Assembly: GCA_008360955.1 (NCBI GenBank)
Contig: LUCM01000684.1
Coordinates: 45,948 to 109,947, forward strand
Length of the DNA: 64,000 bases
Direction: 5' to 3'
From: Fasciolopsis buskii
Taxonomy: Eukaryota; Platyhelminthes; Trematoda; Plagiorchiida; Fasciolidae
Shown: positions 40,901 through 52,800 of the stretch, piece after piece
How positions within the stretch are numbered: position 1 is the first letter of the stretch
Layout: every line of letters begins with the position of its first letter
Notes under the pieces: model-generated
Told to the model about the DNA's origin: nothing
Database searches by the model: none
The model's input: only the letters and a program-made list of their open reading frames with translations
Translations under genes and position numbers: made by a program

Positions 40901-41384
40901 AATCTGGCTACCTGGTTGTTGGTACTCTCTTGCTTTTGGCTACAGACATTGACGTTTTCTGACATTAAATTGCACATTTGAGGTTGTTGGCAGCCTGACA
41001 GCTATATTTCAGCGCCTCAGCTTGAATTTTTATTTCTTTCAAGACACCAACGGTTCGGTGATTGCTTAACTAACCAGCGTTAATAACCATCCGACTGCAG
41101 CGTCAATGGGACTCGTTTTCTTCAAACGGGCTGGTCTTTGGCTATTTATTCGGGCTCATAACTCCATTTTACGAGTTTTAAGCTCATCGAACCTCATGTA
41201 GACAGTGACAAGCTGGGCTGGGCATTATACCGATAAGTTTGGACTTGCGCTGTTTCGTCCCGTAAATTGTCTGATTCAACCTTGAAGGTTTCCTGCTGTT
41301 TCATTTTAAGCATCATTTTGACTGCTGAATGTTGTTCATTACCATTATCCATCCACCTTATATGATACTCAGTGTGATTTCGAC
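31964..41384. other. 9.4 kb without a recognised gene
   Basis: Part of 31964-33000 may be the 5' half of the minus-strand LINE, but no endonuclease motif could be read. Frames of 106-123 codons at 34911-35262, 36109-36444 and 37875-38246 show no known domain. Near 38677 the minus strand has a tRNA-like T-loop and a 4-bp anticodon-like stem, too poor to call a tRNA. The remainder holds nothing I can name. Confidence 0.4.
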
Positions 41385-41780
41385 TCTTCCCCATCCCGCT
41401 ACTACATCCATATTAATCTTCACCTTTACCATTTTACCTTCCTGATTTTTCATGAACCCGGCCACTTGAGAACACCCACCATCCGAATTATGCGCTGGCG
41501 GTGCGCACCTTAGATGCCTTTAAACATGGACTGATTCGCAGTGCGCGACTCATAGTCAGCCCCGGAAAGTTTCGGCGATGGATTATCTAGCTCTGAATTG
41601 AAGCCCAAAATCTCGTGATTAGCCCATCTTATTGCAGGTTATGATCATGAGAGCACAGAAACTGCATCTTCACGACTAAATTTTGGTTTTACGATTTCTA
41701 CTGAGCCAATTGCGTGTAAATTTGATCTTGCCTTGCACACGACTCTCAAATTTTGAGAAATATACCCATTATTAATATTC
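41385..41780 (+). repeat. Copy 2 of the 3' end family
   Basis: Shared core TGCGCACCTTAGATGCCTTT at about 41501, then GATTCGCAGTGCGCGACTC. It ends with TTGATCTTGCCTTGCACACG, hairpin TCTCAAATTTTGAGA at 41744-41758 and tail ATTATTAATATT. It is closest to copy 8 (62860-63240), with which it shares about 70 nearly unbroken bases around ACTGCATCTTCACGACTAAA. Confidence 0.85.
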
Positions 41781-43860
41781 TTTGATTTCAACCCAACGGA
41801 CTTAGAACTTCATTGTCGAGCTTGACATTATTGGTGTTCCCCAATACACATCAAGATTTTTTATCTTGCATGTTCCCCCGACCGCCAAACTAACGCACCC
41901 GGTCTGGTGTCTACACAGCTTCCCCAGTGCCGTTATTTGAGGCAGGCATCCGATGTTTGGCATAATGGTTGTTGCGGCCAACCGTAGCTTCCCGCAGAGT
42001 TGCATGAAACTTCTGAGTACCACCGGCCGATCTTAACGGAAAAAGGTCTAACAAAGGTCGATATAATAGCGCGGTTTGGTCATATTTAACTTGTAAATTA
42101 CTGTTTACGTAATTTACCGCTGTGAAAACCTTGCATTCACTAGGTTCCTCTATGTCCCTGTTCCCTCCGCACAAGATGATAGTTTGGTGACTTCAGAAAA
42201 TAGGTCGAGAGCAACGGCAATCGTCTGCGTTAACCAACCGAACGGCCGACAGTGGGCAACATGAACCATAATGCAAAGAAAAATGATAAAAATCGTGAGC
42301 TAAAGAGAAATTCGACCACCGGTATGACTTTCGGGTTGACCAAAAATTTATTGCATTTGCAGTTCTGTTCTTTCTTCATCCGGTATCAGGCTACACTTAC
42401 CGAACCCTATTTTACCATCGACGAGTTCGGCCGTCGCTTAGTTTCCAGTAGACGCCTTCGGCTTTCCTCACTTCGCCATCTTCCCTTCCGATTTAGATTA
42501 ACCTTCGCGCATTTGGTGCGGTCACGAGTCGCCTTGTTTATATCCGTTTGTTTTACCACTGTTTGCTCTCGTTTTCTAGTTCACGCCGGTCGACCGTAGA
42601 CGTTCACCTTGTTCTTATTGGTTTTTGGCTTTCACTCTTACTAAGGTGCTTGTCGGACCTAATCAAGAGTATAGAAGCTCGTGCTCTTGTTTGAACCAAA
42701 GTCTGGGTACTTCGTATTTGCCTCCTTTGATCAGCTCTTTATTTGGTACGGTTTTGTGTCTTATTTTTGACTATTCTTTGGCTGGATGATGACTAAATCA
42801 CACTTTTATTGGCATGGTTGATACCTGCGTATTGTTGTTGACTAAGGAATAGCACCTTAGAATTTCTGAGGCAAACATGTTCTAACTCTATTTTCGCATC
42901 TAATAAGACTGGACGTTCATTCGCAGATTAAGGGCACTATCCAAAGCGCGCCAAGTTTAGTTTTGGGGCAATCGGCCTGAGGATTGCCGATAAGCTTCGC
43001 CCTGACCAGAAGTGGCCCTTTGGTTGCTTGAATCCTGAAGCAATTTACTGTTAACGCAGTCGACAATAGTAGAGGATCTTAGCGGGATACTGACGGAAAG
43101 TGCGCTGGTCACCATAACCCGTTGTTCTGTTCTTGGGTCACGGCTTAGCAACCAATCTAATTTCGGGACTTCCATGACCAAGATTAGAGAGTGCGTCATT
43201 CTGTAGATGTTAATACAAGGTTTGAAGGCTTTTCTAGTACAACGAATGATCTAGTTGTAAACTGTTCATCGAGGTCGTGAGATTTGAGCCATACGGTGTT
43301 TGTAAAATAAGTTATCTGTTTGCTGATTGGAGATCGATGAACTTGAAAAACGAATGCTCTATTTTCTTAATCACCATACTGGTTTTATTGCCAAATTCAC
43401 AGATCTATCTTTATGCTTGTGGACGGATGTCCTCTCTGCTAACATCCTACTGCCTATTTCTACTCCCCGGGTTTCTTCAAGCTTGGCTTTGATCAAATCT
43501 GATCTAGTTTTCTTGGATGCGTTTCGAATTGCCGTTTGGAATTTTCTGAATCATCTCAAAATTATTACTTCAGGCAACGATTATGGACATTGTACTGCAC
43601 GGTTGCTTTTATTAAAGCACTTTAACGGAAAGGTAATGGAGACATTGGAACTGTGTGCTATCCCATCTGATAGTGTTTAGAGAAAAGCAATTGGGAGTTG
43701 AAAGTCAATTTTGGGCGTGCATAAATTTACCCAATGGCCGCCAGATTGCCATTCCGGAGACCATGATGCGGGTCGGTTTATTTCGATGCACTCCTCGCAC
43801 TGCGCGGCAAGCAGAAAGATTGTCGCATCGTTTAGGTACTACACGGTTGACCTTAAAGTT
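41781..43860. other. No gene recognised
   Basis: Frames up to 117 codons at 42252-42599 and 43327-43680 (plus) have no known domain. The plus strand is pyrimidine-rich around 42330-42800. Confidence 0.4.
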
Positions 43861-44200
43861 CTTAATAGTAATACGCACGTTTCTCGATTTTCGATAATAA
43901 TGCCCAAAGCAAGATCAAATTCGCGCAAGTATGGTGAGGATGAATTGCAGAGACTGATGCCAAACGAGTCATGAAGATACACCAATAGGTTAAATTAGAT
44001 TAAATTTACAGTACGCTTCCAGGCACAGTCAAACTGAAGTATTTTACACAAGGCACGTTTGCATGAGTAAAATATCAGAATTTGATAAACCGTTCAAATC
44101 AAAAACACTGGATATTTTGAGAACTGTCTTTTGTGACTGACTGCGAGTCATGTCGTGATTAGGTGCCCCACCGGCGCGCACCTAGGGTTTAAATTTTACT
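43861..44200 (-). repeat. Copy 3 of the 3' end family
   Basis: On the minus strand TTGATCTTGCTTTGGGCATT is followed by ATTATCGAAAATCGAGAAACG and a TATTACTATTAAG tail at 43876-43861. The GACTCGCAGTCAGTCAC segment near 44140 matches the CTCGCAGTCCGCGACTG core. It is more diverged than the others. Confidence 0.65.
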
Positions 44201-46094
44201 TGGAGGTTGGTGACAGATGCTAGGATATGACCGGAACCTTTAAAAACCAGAACTTTCATACAAAGAAAAAGCTAGCTAAGCTGAAACAAAGATGGCGATA
44301 GACATTATAACCGAATCCAAATTGTCAAATCTACGCGGAATAAGTGAGGCTGACAAAAATAGCCTAGTTTGACAGCAATAAGCAGCCAATTAGTTGTCAG
44401 ACGTAAAGTCCAAATAAAACATTCAGGACTATGCCAGGCAGCTTAGAGGACGACGTTTGCCATATTTGTGACCAAGCAAATTACGGAATCTCAAAAATCG
44501 GGATTCTACACATGCCACCGGCAAATAATTGTACTGTGTGGGGCGTCGGACGAGATACCGAGTTTCTTTTGGGAAGCCAAAAAGTTTCTTGAATATATTT
44601 GCTCCCATTTTTGACGCTTTTGCTTGTTTTTCCGGGCAATGGATGTCGAGAATCGGGCAGTTGCACAAGTCCTTCTGTTGATGGTAGTGATCTTGGTGTT
44701 TTCAGCCAGTCGTGATCATCCGCCCATTTATATATAACCTAGGTGATCACCGGCGGAGTTTCAGTAGCCTAACAATTAAACGGGAGCGATACTCGAGTGT
44801 CAGAATTTTCTCACAGCACTACAGCGTGACTGAGTAGCTGAGGCCTAAGCTAGGGTGTGAGTTATCAGCAACAGAATCTGCGTTGCACTCGCGCTTTCTG
44901 TCTGCTTGTAAGTGGCAGCTGCGATCAATGTTAAACCTGGAACTAATTCAGAGGTCCAAAGTTGGCGTTCTAGCTGATAATTTTGACAGTCATATTTATA
45001 AAGATGGGCGAGCAGATAATCGTCACGGGGAGGTAAACGCAGCAAGCCGCCTATGCGCATTTCGGTGGTCAAAGTTTCTTTCTTGAAATGCGAGAATTGA
45101 CGATGCCTTCTGCTGGCAGGGATATGTTGCGAAATCCCTAGCTGTTTAACGCTTTTGATATCCATGGTTTAGTCTGTCCTAGATTGCACCGTTCCCATTA
45201 GTAGCTTGAATCTATGTCGTGACATTGTCTCCCTGCGCCGTGATCTCTCAAGGCAGCTAGAAAAGTGGCTAGAGAATAAAGAAGCCAGCAGCAGGACCAT
45301 CCTGAAGAGGAGGCCGTTCTCGGTACCGTTTGTAGAGTTGGCCCGGTGTTTGAGACCAATGTAAATTGCGATGGCGGTGAAATCATTTGCGAGCAACAAC
45401 CGACCTCATTTCTTCTGAATAGCAAATGGCACTGATTATCTGAGTCGCGGACAGCAGAGAAGGCCGGAAGCCAGAACCAACCCGCCACAGACACTCGTAA
45501 GCAGAATAAGGATGCCATGTGCTGGAATCCGAATTTGAACAAAAAGTAGCCTCTTGTGCCGCCGACGGTTCCAATAGACCTAGGTGATTTAGTATGGAAG
45601 AGGCGGCAGCATACGTGCCAGCTGTGCGTAAGGCGGACAGGGGTAGGTTGAAAATGAAATGGTCTGGTGATGATACAAAAGTGGGTAGTTTTATGAGATG
45701 GCGGCCCAAGATCATCTCCCATGCGTAAACCAAATGCATGTTTACCATAACGAGGTGTCCGGTTTCCTGTTTAGCGGGATAAAGTATGAGGTCGTGGATT
45801 ACATATTCCCTGCTAAAGGTGGCACGTGCCTTTACGGCAAGTTAGGTTTTCTTTGCTGGATTCAAATTGATCAGCTCGGAGTCGTTTTGGCCAGTAGGCG
45901 GAAAGGAAGAAAGGATTTCCAGGTTTGCTGGGACCACATATACGGAAAATTCGTCACTGCCATGTAAGCCACGACGACTGCCAAGGCCGGTTAATAATTG
46001 GAGCAGACGGTTACCTCATCTCTATCCGAAGCTTGCAACTAACGAGTTCACTCGTCTCGGCAGATCAATTCTACAAATCGGTCCAGAGCAATAT
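44201..46094. other. No gene recognised; contains a 174-codon open frame
   Basis: The longest frame here is 45198-45722 (minus, 174 codons), overlapped by another of 121 codons. Neither has a domain I know; such lengths can arise by chance in 64 kb. About 100 bp near 45590-45680 weakly resembles 47760-47850 (shared stretch near GGTTGAAAA), perhaps a common repeat. Confidence 0.35.
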
Positions 46095-46500
46095 AACAAT
46101 AATATGTATATTTATTCATTTCCGAAAGTTATGCACGGGGCAAGGTCAGCATTTGTACAAGGATGTCGCCGGGGCAACTCGGTAAATAAAAACCAAACAT
46201 GAAACTTTAGTGTGTGTGCTCCCGTTTTCAGAATCGGTAGTGTTAAGTTTTCCAGTTTAAAATCAAAGCGAAGCAATTGTTTACAAGGATTGTGCAACGC
46301 ATTTTTGGACTTGTTGTCAGTCGCGGACTGCGAGTTATTTCATGTTTAAATGAATCACATGTGCGTATCGCGGGTGGAAAATTTGCCTGGAGAGCAATGA
46401 CAGGCGTCGCCATATGGCCGGAGCCCTCGAAAAGCGAGAGGGTTATGTGAAGCATAAAGGAGTTAAACTGAGAAGATAAGGAACGACACGGCTGTCACAA
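46095..46500 (-). repeat. Copy 4 of the 3' end family
   Basis: On the minus strand it contains ATACGCACATGTGATTCATT, AACTCGCAGTCCGCGACTG and the terminal CCTTGTACAAATGCTGACCT, followed by TGCCCCGTGCATAACTTTC, GGAAATGAATAAATATAC and a TATTATTGTTATATT tail at 46109-46090. The upstream edge matches CTTCTCAGTTTAACTCC of other copies. Confidence 0.8.
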
Positions 46501-48660
46501 CGAGATGGAAATGAGTTGAAACCAGGCTGGAGGTGGGTCGAGGTGGTGATTAACAATATTAAAGTGCCAGTATAATGCTGAAGATGAAGCAGCGAGAAAT
46601 ATTTAAGGTTGACTGGATTATTGAGGGACTAAAATAAATGAGGACTTGTAAATGAGGAGACATTTGGTCTTGCACGAATGTTTACTGTGCTCCTGTAGCT
46701 GGGAGCGGGCTGGTATGAGAAAAGAAACGAGAAGAAAACCAGTTCATGCTGGAAGTGCAATCAGCCATTAAATACAACTGACATGCATGACCTGCGTATT
46801 GTCCATTTGATGTTGGAGTTTTTGGTGTTGTGTGACAGTAGAGAGCTGGAAGTTGGGGGGTGCACGAGGTTTCAGCAGTATGGATAGCAATGTTTAGGAT
46901 ATTAGTAGTGGCTCATCTGGGATAAGGTGTCCAACGCGGTCATTGGCACGTCATGGTTTATCTCAGGGCTAATGAGAAAGGTATTGGAACTCCAAATATG
47001 GAAAGCAGCCTCCTATCAGGGAAAGGAAACCTGCGCATTGGATAGGGTAAAGCTTTTGGTTGTGTTGCACTTGCACTTTCTGCTAGCCGGAGCGTAGGTA
47101 CTATGGCCATTGGCGTGCCTAAAGAAAAGTCGGAAAGAGCGGGCGTTCTGGAATTGTTCTAGCTTGTTTTGTGGTGAGTAAATAAAAGTTAACATATTGC
47201 TAACAGTCGGTTTCCTAATAGCACTTCGGGGTCTAGAAGAATCTCTTGAAATGCGCAAAAGGAGGGTGTGTCGGTGATGCGACGTATGCAACAAAAGCTC
47301 AGTCTGCTGACTTCCTATAAATCGCATAGATAATTCAGTCCTAGGCTGCATGGCTCTCGTTGGTAGCGCATTTGCAGTCGTCTTTTGATGTCTCCGCAGT
47401 GGTTTGATAAGATGGCTAGGAAAAGAATTAGGTAATAAAAATCTCTACTTGCTCTGTTTATGACCCATAGGCTCGCTGTGCATGAGACGAGAGACCGGCT
47501 ATAGCTGATTTTTTGTGACCTACCACGCATACCACTACTTCGGATTGCTCGGATTGGAACCGCGCAAATGGGCGGCGGGTGGCAGCAAGGGCCGAATGCT
47601 AGAACAGTAGTTTCCAATGGAGGTCATACAAAGGTAGGAGGGGAAAAGCCTGAGAATGTGAGGATCGGCAATTTGTGTTTGAACAAGATAACAGTAACTT
47701 GTATCACATAGTTGCGTCGATAAACGTGCATCATTAATTACGGGGAAACGAAGGCAGCCGCTCTAGACCTCAGCATACGTAACAAATGTGTGGTTGAGAG
47801 GGCAGGGGCAGGTTGAAAACTCGAAGGCTGGGCGGGGAAGCAAAATTAGGCAGTCCGATGCACTACTTCACAAGACCGTCTAACAACGCGACCAGATGCT
47901 CATCTGCCAAACAAGAGCGGCGTGGTTTTTCTGCAATCACAGAGCTGGGCTGATGGTATATATTCATTGTAGAGGGTGGCCCGTTTCTTCGCAGTTCGAA
48001 ATTGTTTTTGTTGGTGGGCCCAAAAGTGATCCCGGCAGAACCTGTTTTTCTTCCCAACAGAGGAATGGTTTATTACATATAAGTGCTCTTTATAGTTTAT
48101 CCGCCTGACCTCGGTTTTCCACGTAATATATATACTTTTTCGCAACTGCTAGGAATGGTCTGTTTTCCCCACTTCTGGAGATGCTGACGTCATCCACAAT
48201 AGTGCGGGGCGCGGTCATATCTAGCTCTTTGGCCGGCGCACACTGGGCGGGCAGCTCGGCTGCAGCGGTGTGTGGGTCCAACTAGGTTGGCGGATTTCAC
48301 CTCCTGCGTTCAATCTCAAACGGTGTTTTTCAGATCGGGTGGCCAACACTCGGTCAGCCGCATCCATGAACACTGTTGTGGTAAACAGCACTGTAGCTCA
48401 TAGTTCACGTGCACCACTTTGTACTGGCTTCCTCTTGAGCCTTCCCAAAATTCTTCTACCAAATCCATACAAAACGGACTCAGGAATGGACAGCATTTTA
48501 TTGGCATCTGACATAAGCTGAAGTTCACAATGCATATTGACATCGGAAAACAGCTGGAGACCGTCGTTTCTCATCAACCTCTGTTCTCGTCTGCGGAAAT
48601 TGGCAACAGACCGATGCTCCTGGTAACAGTAATTCACACAAGTCCAGCAGACATCGAATC
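46501..48660. other. No gene recognised; plus strand purine-rich
   Basis: Frames up to 111 codons (47016-47351 minus) have no known domain. The purine-rich plus strand to about 47860 is of the same sense as the minus-oriented copy 4 and may be its decayed LINE body. Confidence 0.35.
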
Positions 48661-49433
48661 ATTTGACTGCGGTTCTCCTTCTTCTTTTCCAACGCCACCT
48701 TCATCTCTGGACCAAACCGAAATTTATGAACTCAAAATTGCTCGACAAACTCGTATTAGTCTTCGATCGCACAATTCATCTTGTCGCCGCTTTCTTGCTT
48801 AACGGTCTGTCCTCCAGAATTTTCCAGTTTTATTACTGCCTTCTTTTGTATCCATTCTTTTGTTCTTATGCTCCCATTCCGATGTATCGCATCATTACTT
48901 GATCCTCCTGTCCATATTAACGCTCTTGATTACCGGGTTACCCGGCCACAGGCGGCGCGACAGCATGCCTCCAGCCATAGTTTGCGCCCGCGACATGGCG
49001 CACCTTTGCTGCATTCAAAAAAGTATAACTCGCAGTGGGACTGGAAATCTGTCACAGAAAATATATAGCGAACCATGGATCTAGCTTTTGAGTTGACAGC
49101 CCCAGGCTACGGAAACCGACATTTGCCTGGGATTGATCTTGTGAGCGAAACACCCATGTATTGGTATGTGTTTGGTTTTCCGCTTTTCCGTGTCTTCATG
49201 TGCCTACTGGCCCAATTTTGATCTTAATCTGGCGCATGACTACTCGTGGATTGTCAGAAGTATATACAAATATCAAACAAACCCTCCAAAAACTATTATA
49301 GGTCGCTCTCGCTCCCTGTCACTCATACTTTATTGTCCGTATTTCCTGTGCATCATCTATGTAATAACTTGATCTTGCCTTGCACATGAATCTCGCCAAT
49401 CGAGAAATATACATTATTATTATTTTTATTATC
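48661..49433 (+). repeat. Copy 5 of the 3' end family (long form A)
   Basis: A 773-bp repeat starting ATTTGACTGCGGTTCTCC and ending in hairpin TCTCGCCAATCGAGA at 49391-49405 with an ATT-rich tail to 49433. It has a direct partner at 54595-55383. Two 3'-end motifs occur in it, one near 49225-49275 (GGCGCATGACTACTCGTGG followed by TATACAAAT) and the terminal one, so it looks like one copy joined to another of the same family. Open frames at 48530-49084 cross it without a known domain. Confidence 0.9.
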
Positions 49434-52086
49434 CCCAAAACCAGACGAAGAACTATCCTTATATAGTGATACTTCATGTGTTCCAACTGGTACTGTATCT
49501 TCGCATGACAATCTCCGAATAGTTTCATTGTGTTTAACTCTGCATCAAAGCGTTGATTATGATCCAAGGCATTGTTTTCATTCTAGTTCATTATTGAAAT
49601 TCTTGATCTACTGCCAGTATAAGTTCCGTTCTCAGATAAACCCAAGATACCCTCTACTCTAGAACCTTCCGTCCGCCTGATGTTTCTTTTATCCCTAAAC
49701 TTTTTCTCATGTTTCCTCCCGACCATCACCAACACAAAAACCTATAGCGCAGAATACTTCCCGAATACGTAGAGAATCTTGTCTTTATATGAAAAGATTT
49801 AAAACAGTTAAAGTTGCAGGAAAATTAATGATGCAATCAAAACGAATAGCTACTTTAGACTATTGAACGCTCCCTGGCAATAAATATGAGTAACGTTCTG
49901 CGCGGAACACGACGGCTATTTGCGCTAATTGCGCGTGACAAAGGAATCCAATTAGGAAACAGCGCAAAATCTCTCGTAGGCCACAGCACCCCGAGTTAAC
50001 TAGCCAATGCAATGGACATGAAAGTTAATCTTCGCCGAAAAACCTTAGTAAAGATTACGAGAGGAAAGTAACAAATTCTCAGAATTGACAAGCATGATGC
50101 AGGGGAAACAAAGGAGGACAATAGATGTCCAGTAGTGGAACAAAAAGAAAAATGAGGTAAGCACTGTACCTCAGATTCTGCAGGCTGAAATGAGTAGAAT
50201 GAAGGGAGATGTTTGCAGTTTACTATTTTTTGAAGAACGGAGAAAAGAATTGTTACTAGTAACGATGAATGAAATGAATTAAAGTATACACTGCATCTAA
50301 TAACTTATCGAATGCTGGTAAGTCAATGCACGGCAAAATGCCTTTTTGCTTCCTTTACTTCCGGCACTCGCGTAAGAGAGCATCCGCGAGATTCAAGCGG
50401 GAATTGCTGGGGATTTTCTGGCGCTGAGTGCGGCAAAGTTGTTTCAGTGAGAGGGATTTATATGCAAAAGCCTTTGTAGCAACTGGTTGTCGACGTGAAG
50501 GGCGTTTTGGCCACGGTCGGGCAACACCAACGGTAATTTTGTGTAGTTGGGAGGAATTGTCTGCACCAAGCATGTTACCTTTGGGGAGCACCTTAAGCCG
50601 CCTTGATCCCTGGGCATAATCAAGGCAGAAGAGGTCTATTGTCTTTGGCTGGTCATGAAGATCAACGGAAGGGTTTACCTCTAAACTGGCATGGGAAGTA
50701 GATAGAATTTGTCCGTGCTGGTTTAACATACCTGGTTCCAAGGCCAGTCTACCTTCGTGGCTTGTGCAAAGAGGCGAGACTGAGGCCAGAATCTGGAGGA
50801 TGAACTCTCGTTGAAGTAGGAATGCAAATGTACACACGTAGAATAGAAAGAGGAAGAAGGGTTGCAGAATAAAGTTATTCCAACTAGGGGCTCTGGTGAC
50901 CGCACTAATAAAAGCGAGAAATGATATATGAGGTGCAGAATGAGATATCTCGTGATGTCACCATTTGTAAGTAGTCAGGACTAGTTGTCACATGCCCGGG
51001 AGGGGGGGTTGTGTGAATATATTGAACGTTGGATTTAGGTAAGTAAGTAGAAGTCGGGTGTGTACATTTTCATCTATTTTGTTACAGGTTAAAGAGAATT
51101 AAGTCAACCGTGGCTTAATGTAGGAATTTACAGAAAGGCAATCCCACTGTGTGGAATTATGGATGGTCATGAAGACGAAGAGGCTCCTGTTCTCACTGGA
51201 AGAAGAAGCCTTTATGAAGCGGAAAACACTTCCGTTTGAATTTCCATGTCGTATTCGTGCAACTTTTCGTCAGATAGGTCCCCCACTAACATGCCGGATC
51301 CGGTCAGGCTCCCGTTTCTTGCCGGCTTGGCAAATGGTGGGCAAACGGAAAAATGCGCAACCATCTGCCTACCTTTTGCTGCCCCAGCCGATCAACCGTT
51401 TTTGCCGCTCCTAAAGATTGGACGGACATCGCAGCATTGCCTACAGTAAACGGCCGAACATTCATAAGTAAGTTGCGTGCATCCTTGGAATCCTTTGCTG
51501 CGAAAAGACCAAAACATGGCATATTCCTGCGTAGCGATTTACGGCAATCCACTCGGGGTCGAACTGCGTTCAAAAATAGAGAACACAAGATGAAGGCGCA
51601 AAAAATAGTTTCTTCCCATAAATAAAAGTTACATCCGGTTATCAGTGCATTACGTGAATTTAGGTGGTTTCTCCTCTCGAGAACTGAAAAGGACTAAAGG
51701 AATAGCCCTTAGTGGAAATAGCCAATATATACCGTTTTCGCAGTTTACTTCGCTGGAAGTGACCAGTCAACCTATGAAACCATTTAGTTTGTTTCATCCT
51801 ATCCCTGGATTGATCAGGCAAGCAATAAAAGTGGCAAAGAATCCAAGGAGCTACTGGTAAAGGATATGCATACCTGGGCAGTAATATACACATCGGTTGA
51901 AGTGAAAGAAAACAGTACGTGGCAGTGGGCGTACCAGCGCACTATACGTCCATAAACTCGGTCTCGAGCACTCGTGAACCAGTGGTTGATAATTCTCTAA
52001 ATATCCAGGACCGACTATTCATGTAGTGCCGTTACAGACTTCACGGCATCTGTTACACATTGAGTGAAAATTATGAAGTTAATCTA
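49434..52086. other. No gene recognised; contains a 160-codon open frame
   Basis: The frame 50355-50837 (minus, 160 codons) is the longest between the two long repeat copies. It lacks any motif I know, and codes in isolation. It could be a chance frame or an unknown exon; I do not call a gene. Confidence 0.35.
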
Positions 52087-52800
52087 NNNNNNNNNNNNNN
52101 NNNNNNNNNNNNNNNNNNNNNNNNNNNNNNNNNNNNNNNNNNNNNNNNNNNNNNNNNNNNNNNNNNNNNNNNNNNNNNNNNNNNNNNNNNNNNNNNNNNN
52201 NNNNNNNNNNNNNNNNNNNNNNNNNNNNNNNNNNNNNNNNNNNNNNNNNNNNNNNNNNNNNNNNNNNNNNNNNNNNNNNNNNNNNNNNNNNNNNNNNNNN
52301 NNNNNNNNNNNNNNNNNNNNNNNNNNNNNNNNNNNNNNNNNNNNNNNNNNNNNNNNNNNNNNNNNNNNNNNNNNNNNNNNNNNNNNNNNNNNNNNNNNNN
52401 NNNNNNNNNNNNNNNNNNNNNNNNNNNNNNNNNNNNNNNNNNNNNNNNNNNNNNNNNNNNNNNNNNNNNNNNNNNNNNNNNNNNNNNNNNNNNNNNNNNN
52501 NNNNNNNNNNNNNNNNNNNNNNNNNNNNNNNNNNNNNNNNNNNNNNNNNNNNNNNNNNNNNNNNNNNNNNNNNNNNNNNNNNNNNNNNNNNNNNNNNNNN
52601 NNNNNNNNNNNNNNNNNNNNNNNNNNNNNNNNNNNNNNNNNNNNNNNNNNNNNNNNNNNNNNNNNNNNNNNNNNNNNNNNNNNNNNNNNNNNNNNNNNNN
52701 NNNNNNNNNNNNNNNNNNNNNNNNNNNNNNNNNNNNNNNNNNNNNNNNNNNNNNNNNNNNNNNNNNNNNNNNNNNNNNNNNNNNNNNNNNNNNNNNNNNN
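52087..52800. other. Assembly gap, 714 N
   Basis: Unbroken N run. Open frames running through it are meaningless. It lies between the two direct long repeat copies at 48661-49433 and 54595-55383. Confidence 1.

Noticed and set aside
45198..45722. 174-codon minus frame with a hydrophobic C-terminal part
   Set aside because: A second long frame overlaps it, no motif is recognisable, and this length is not improbable by chance in 64 kb.
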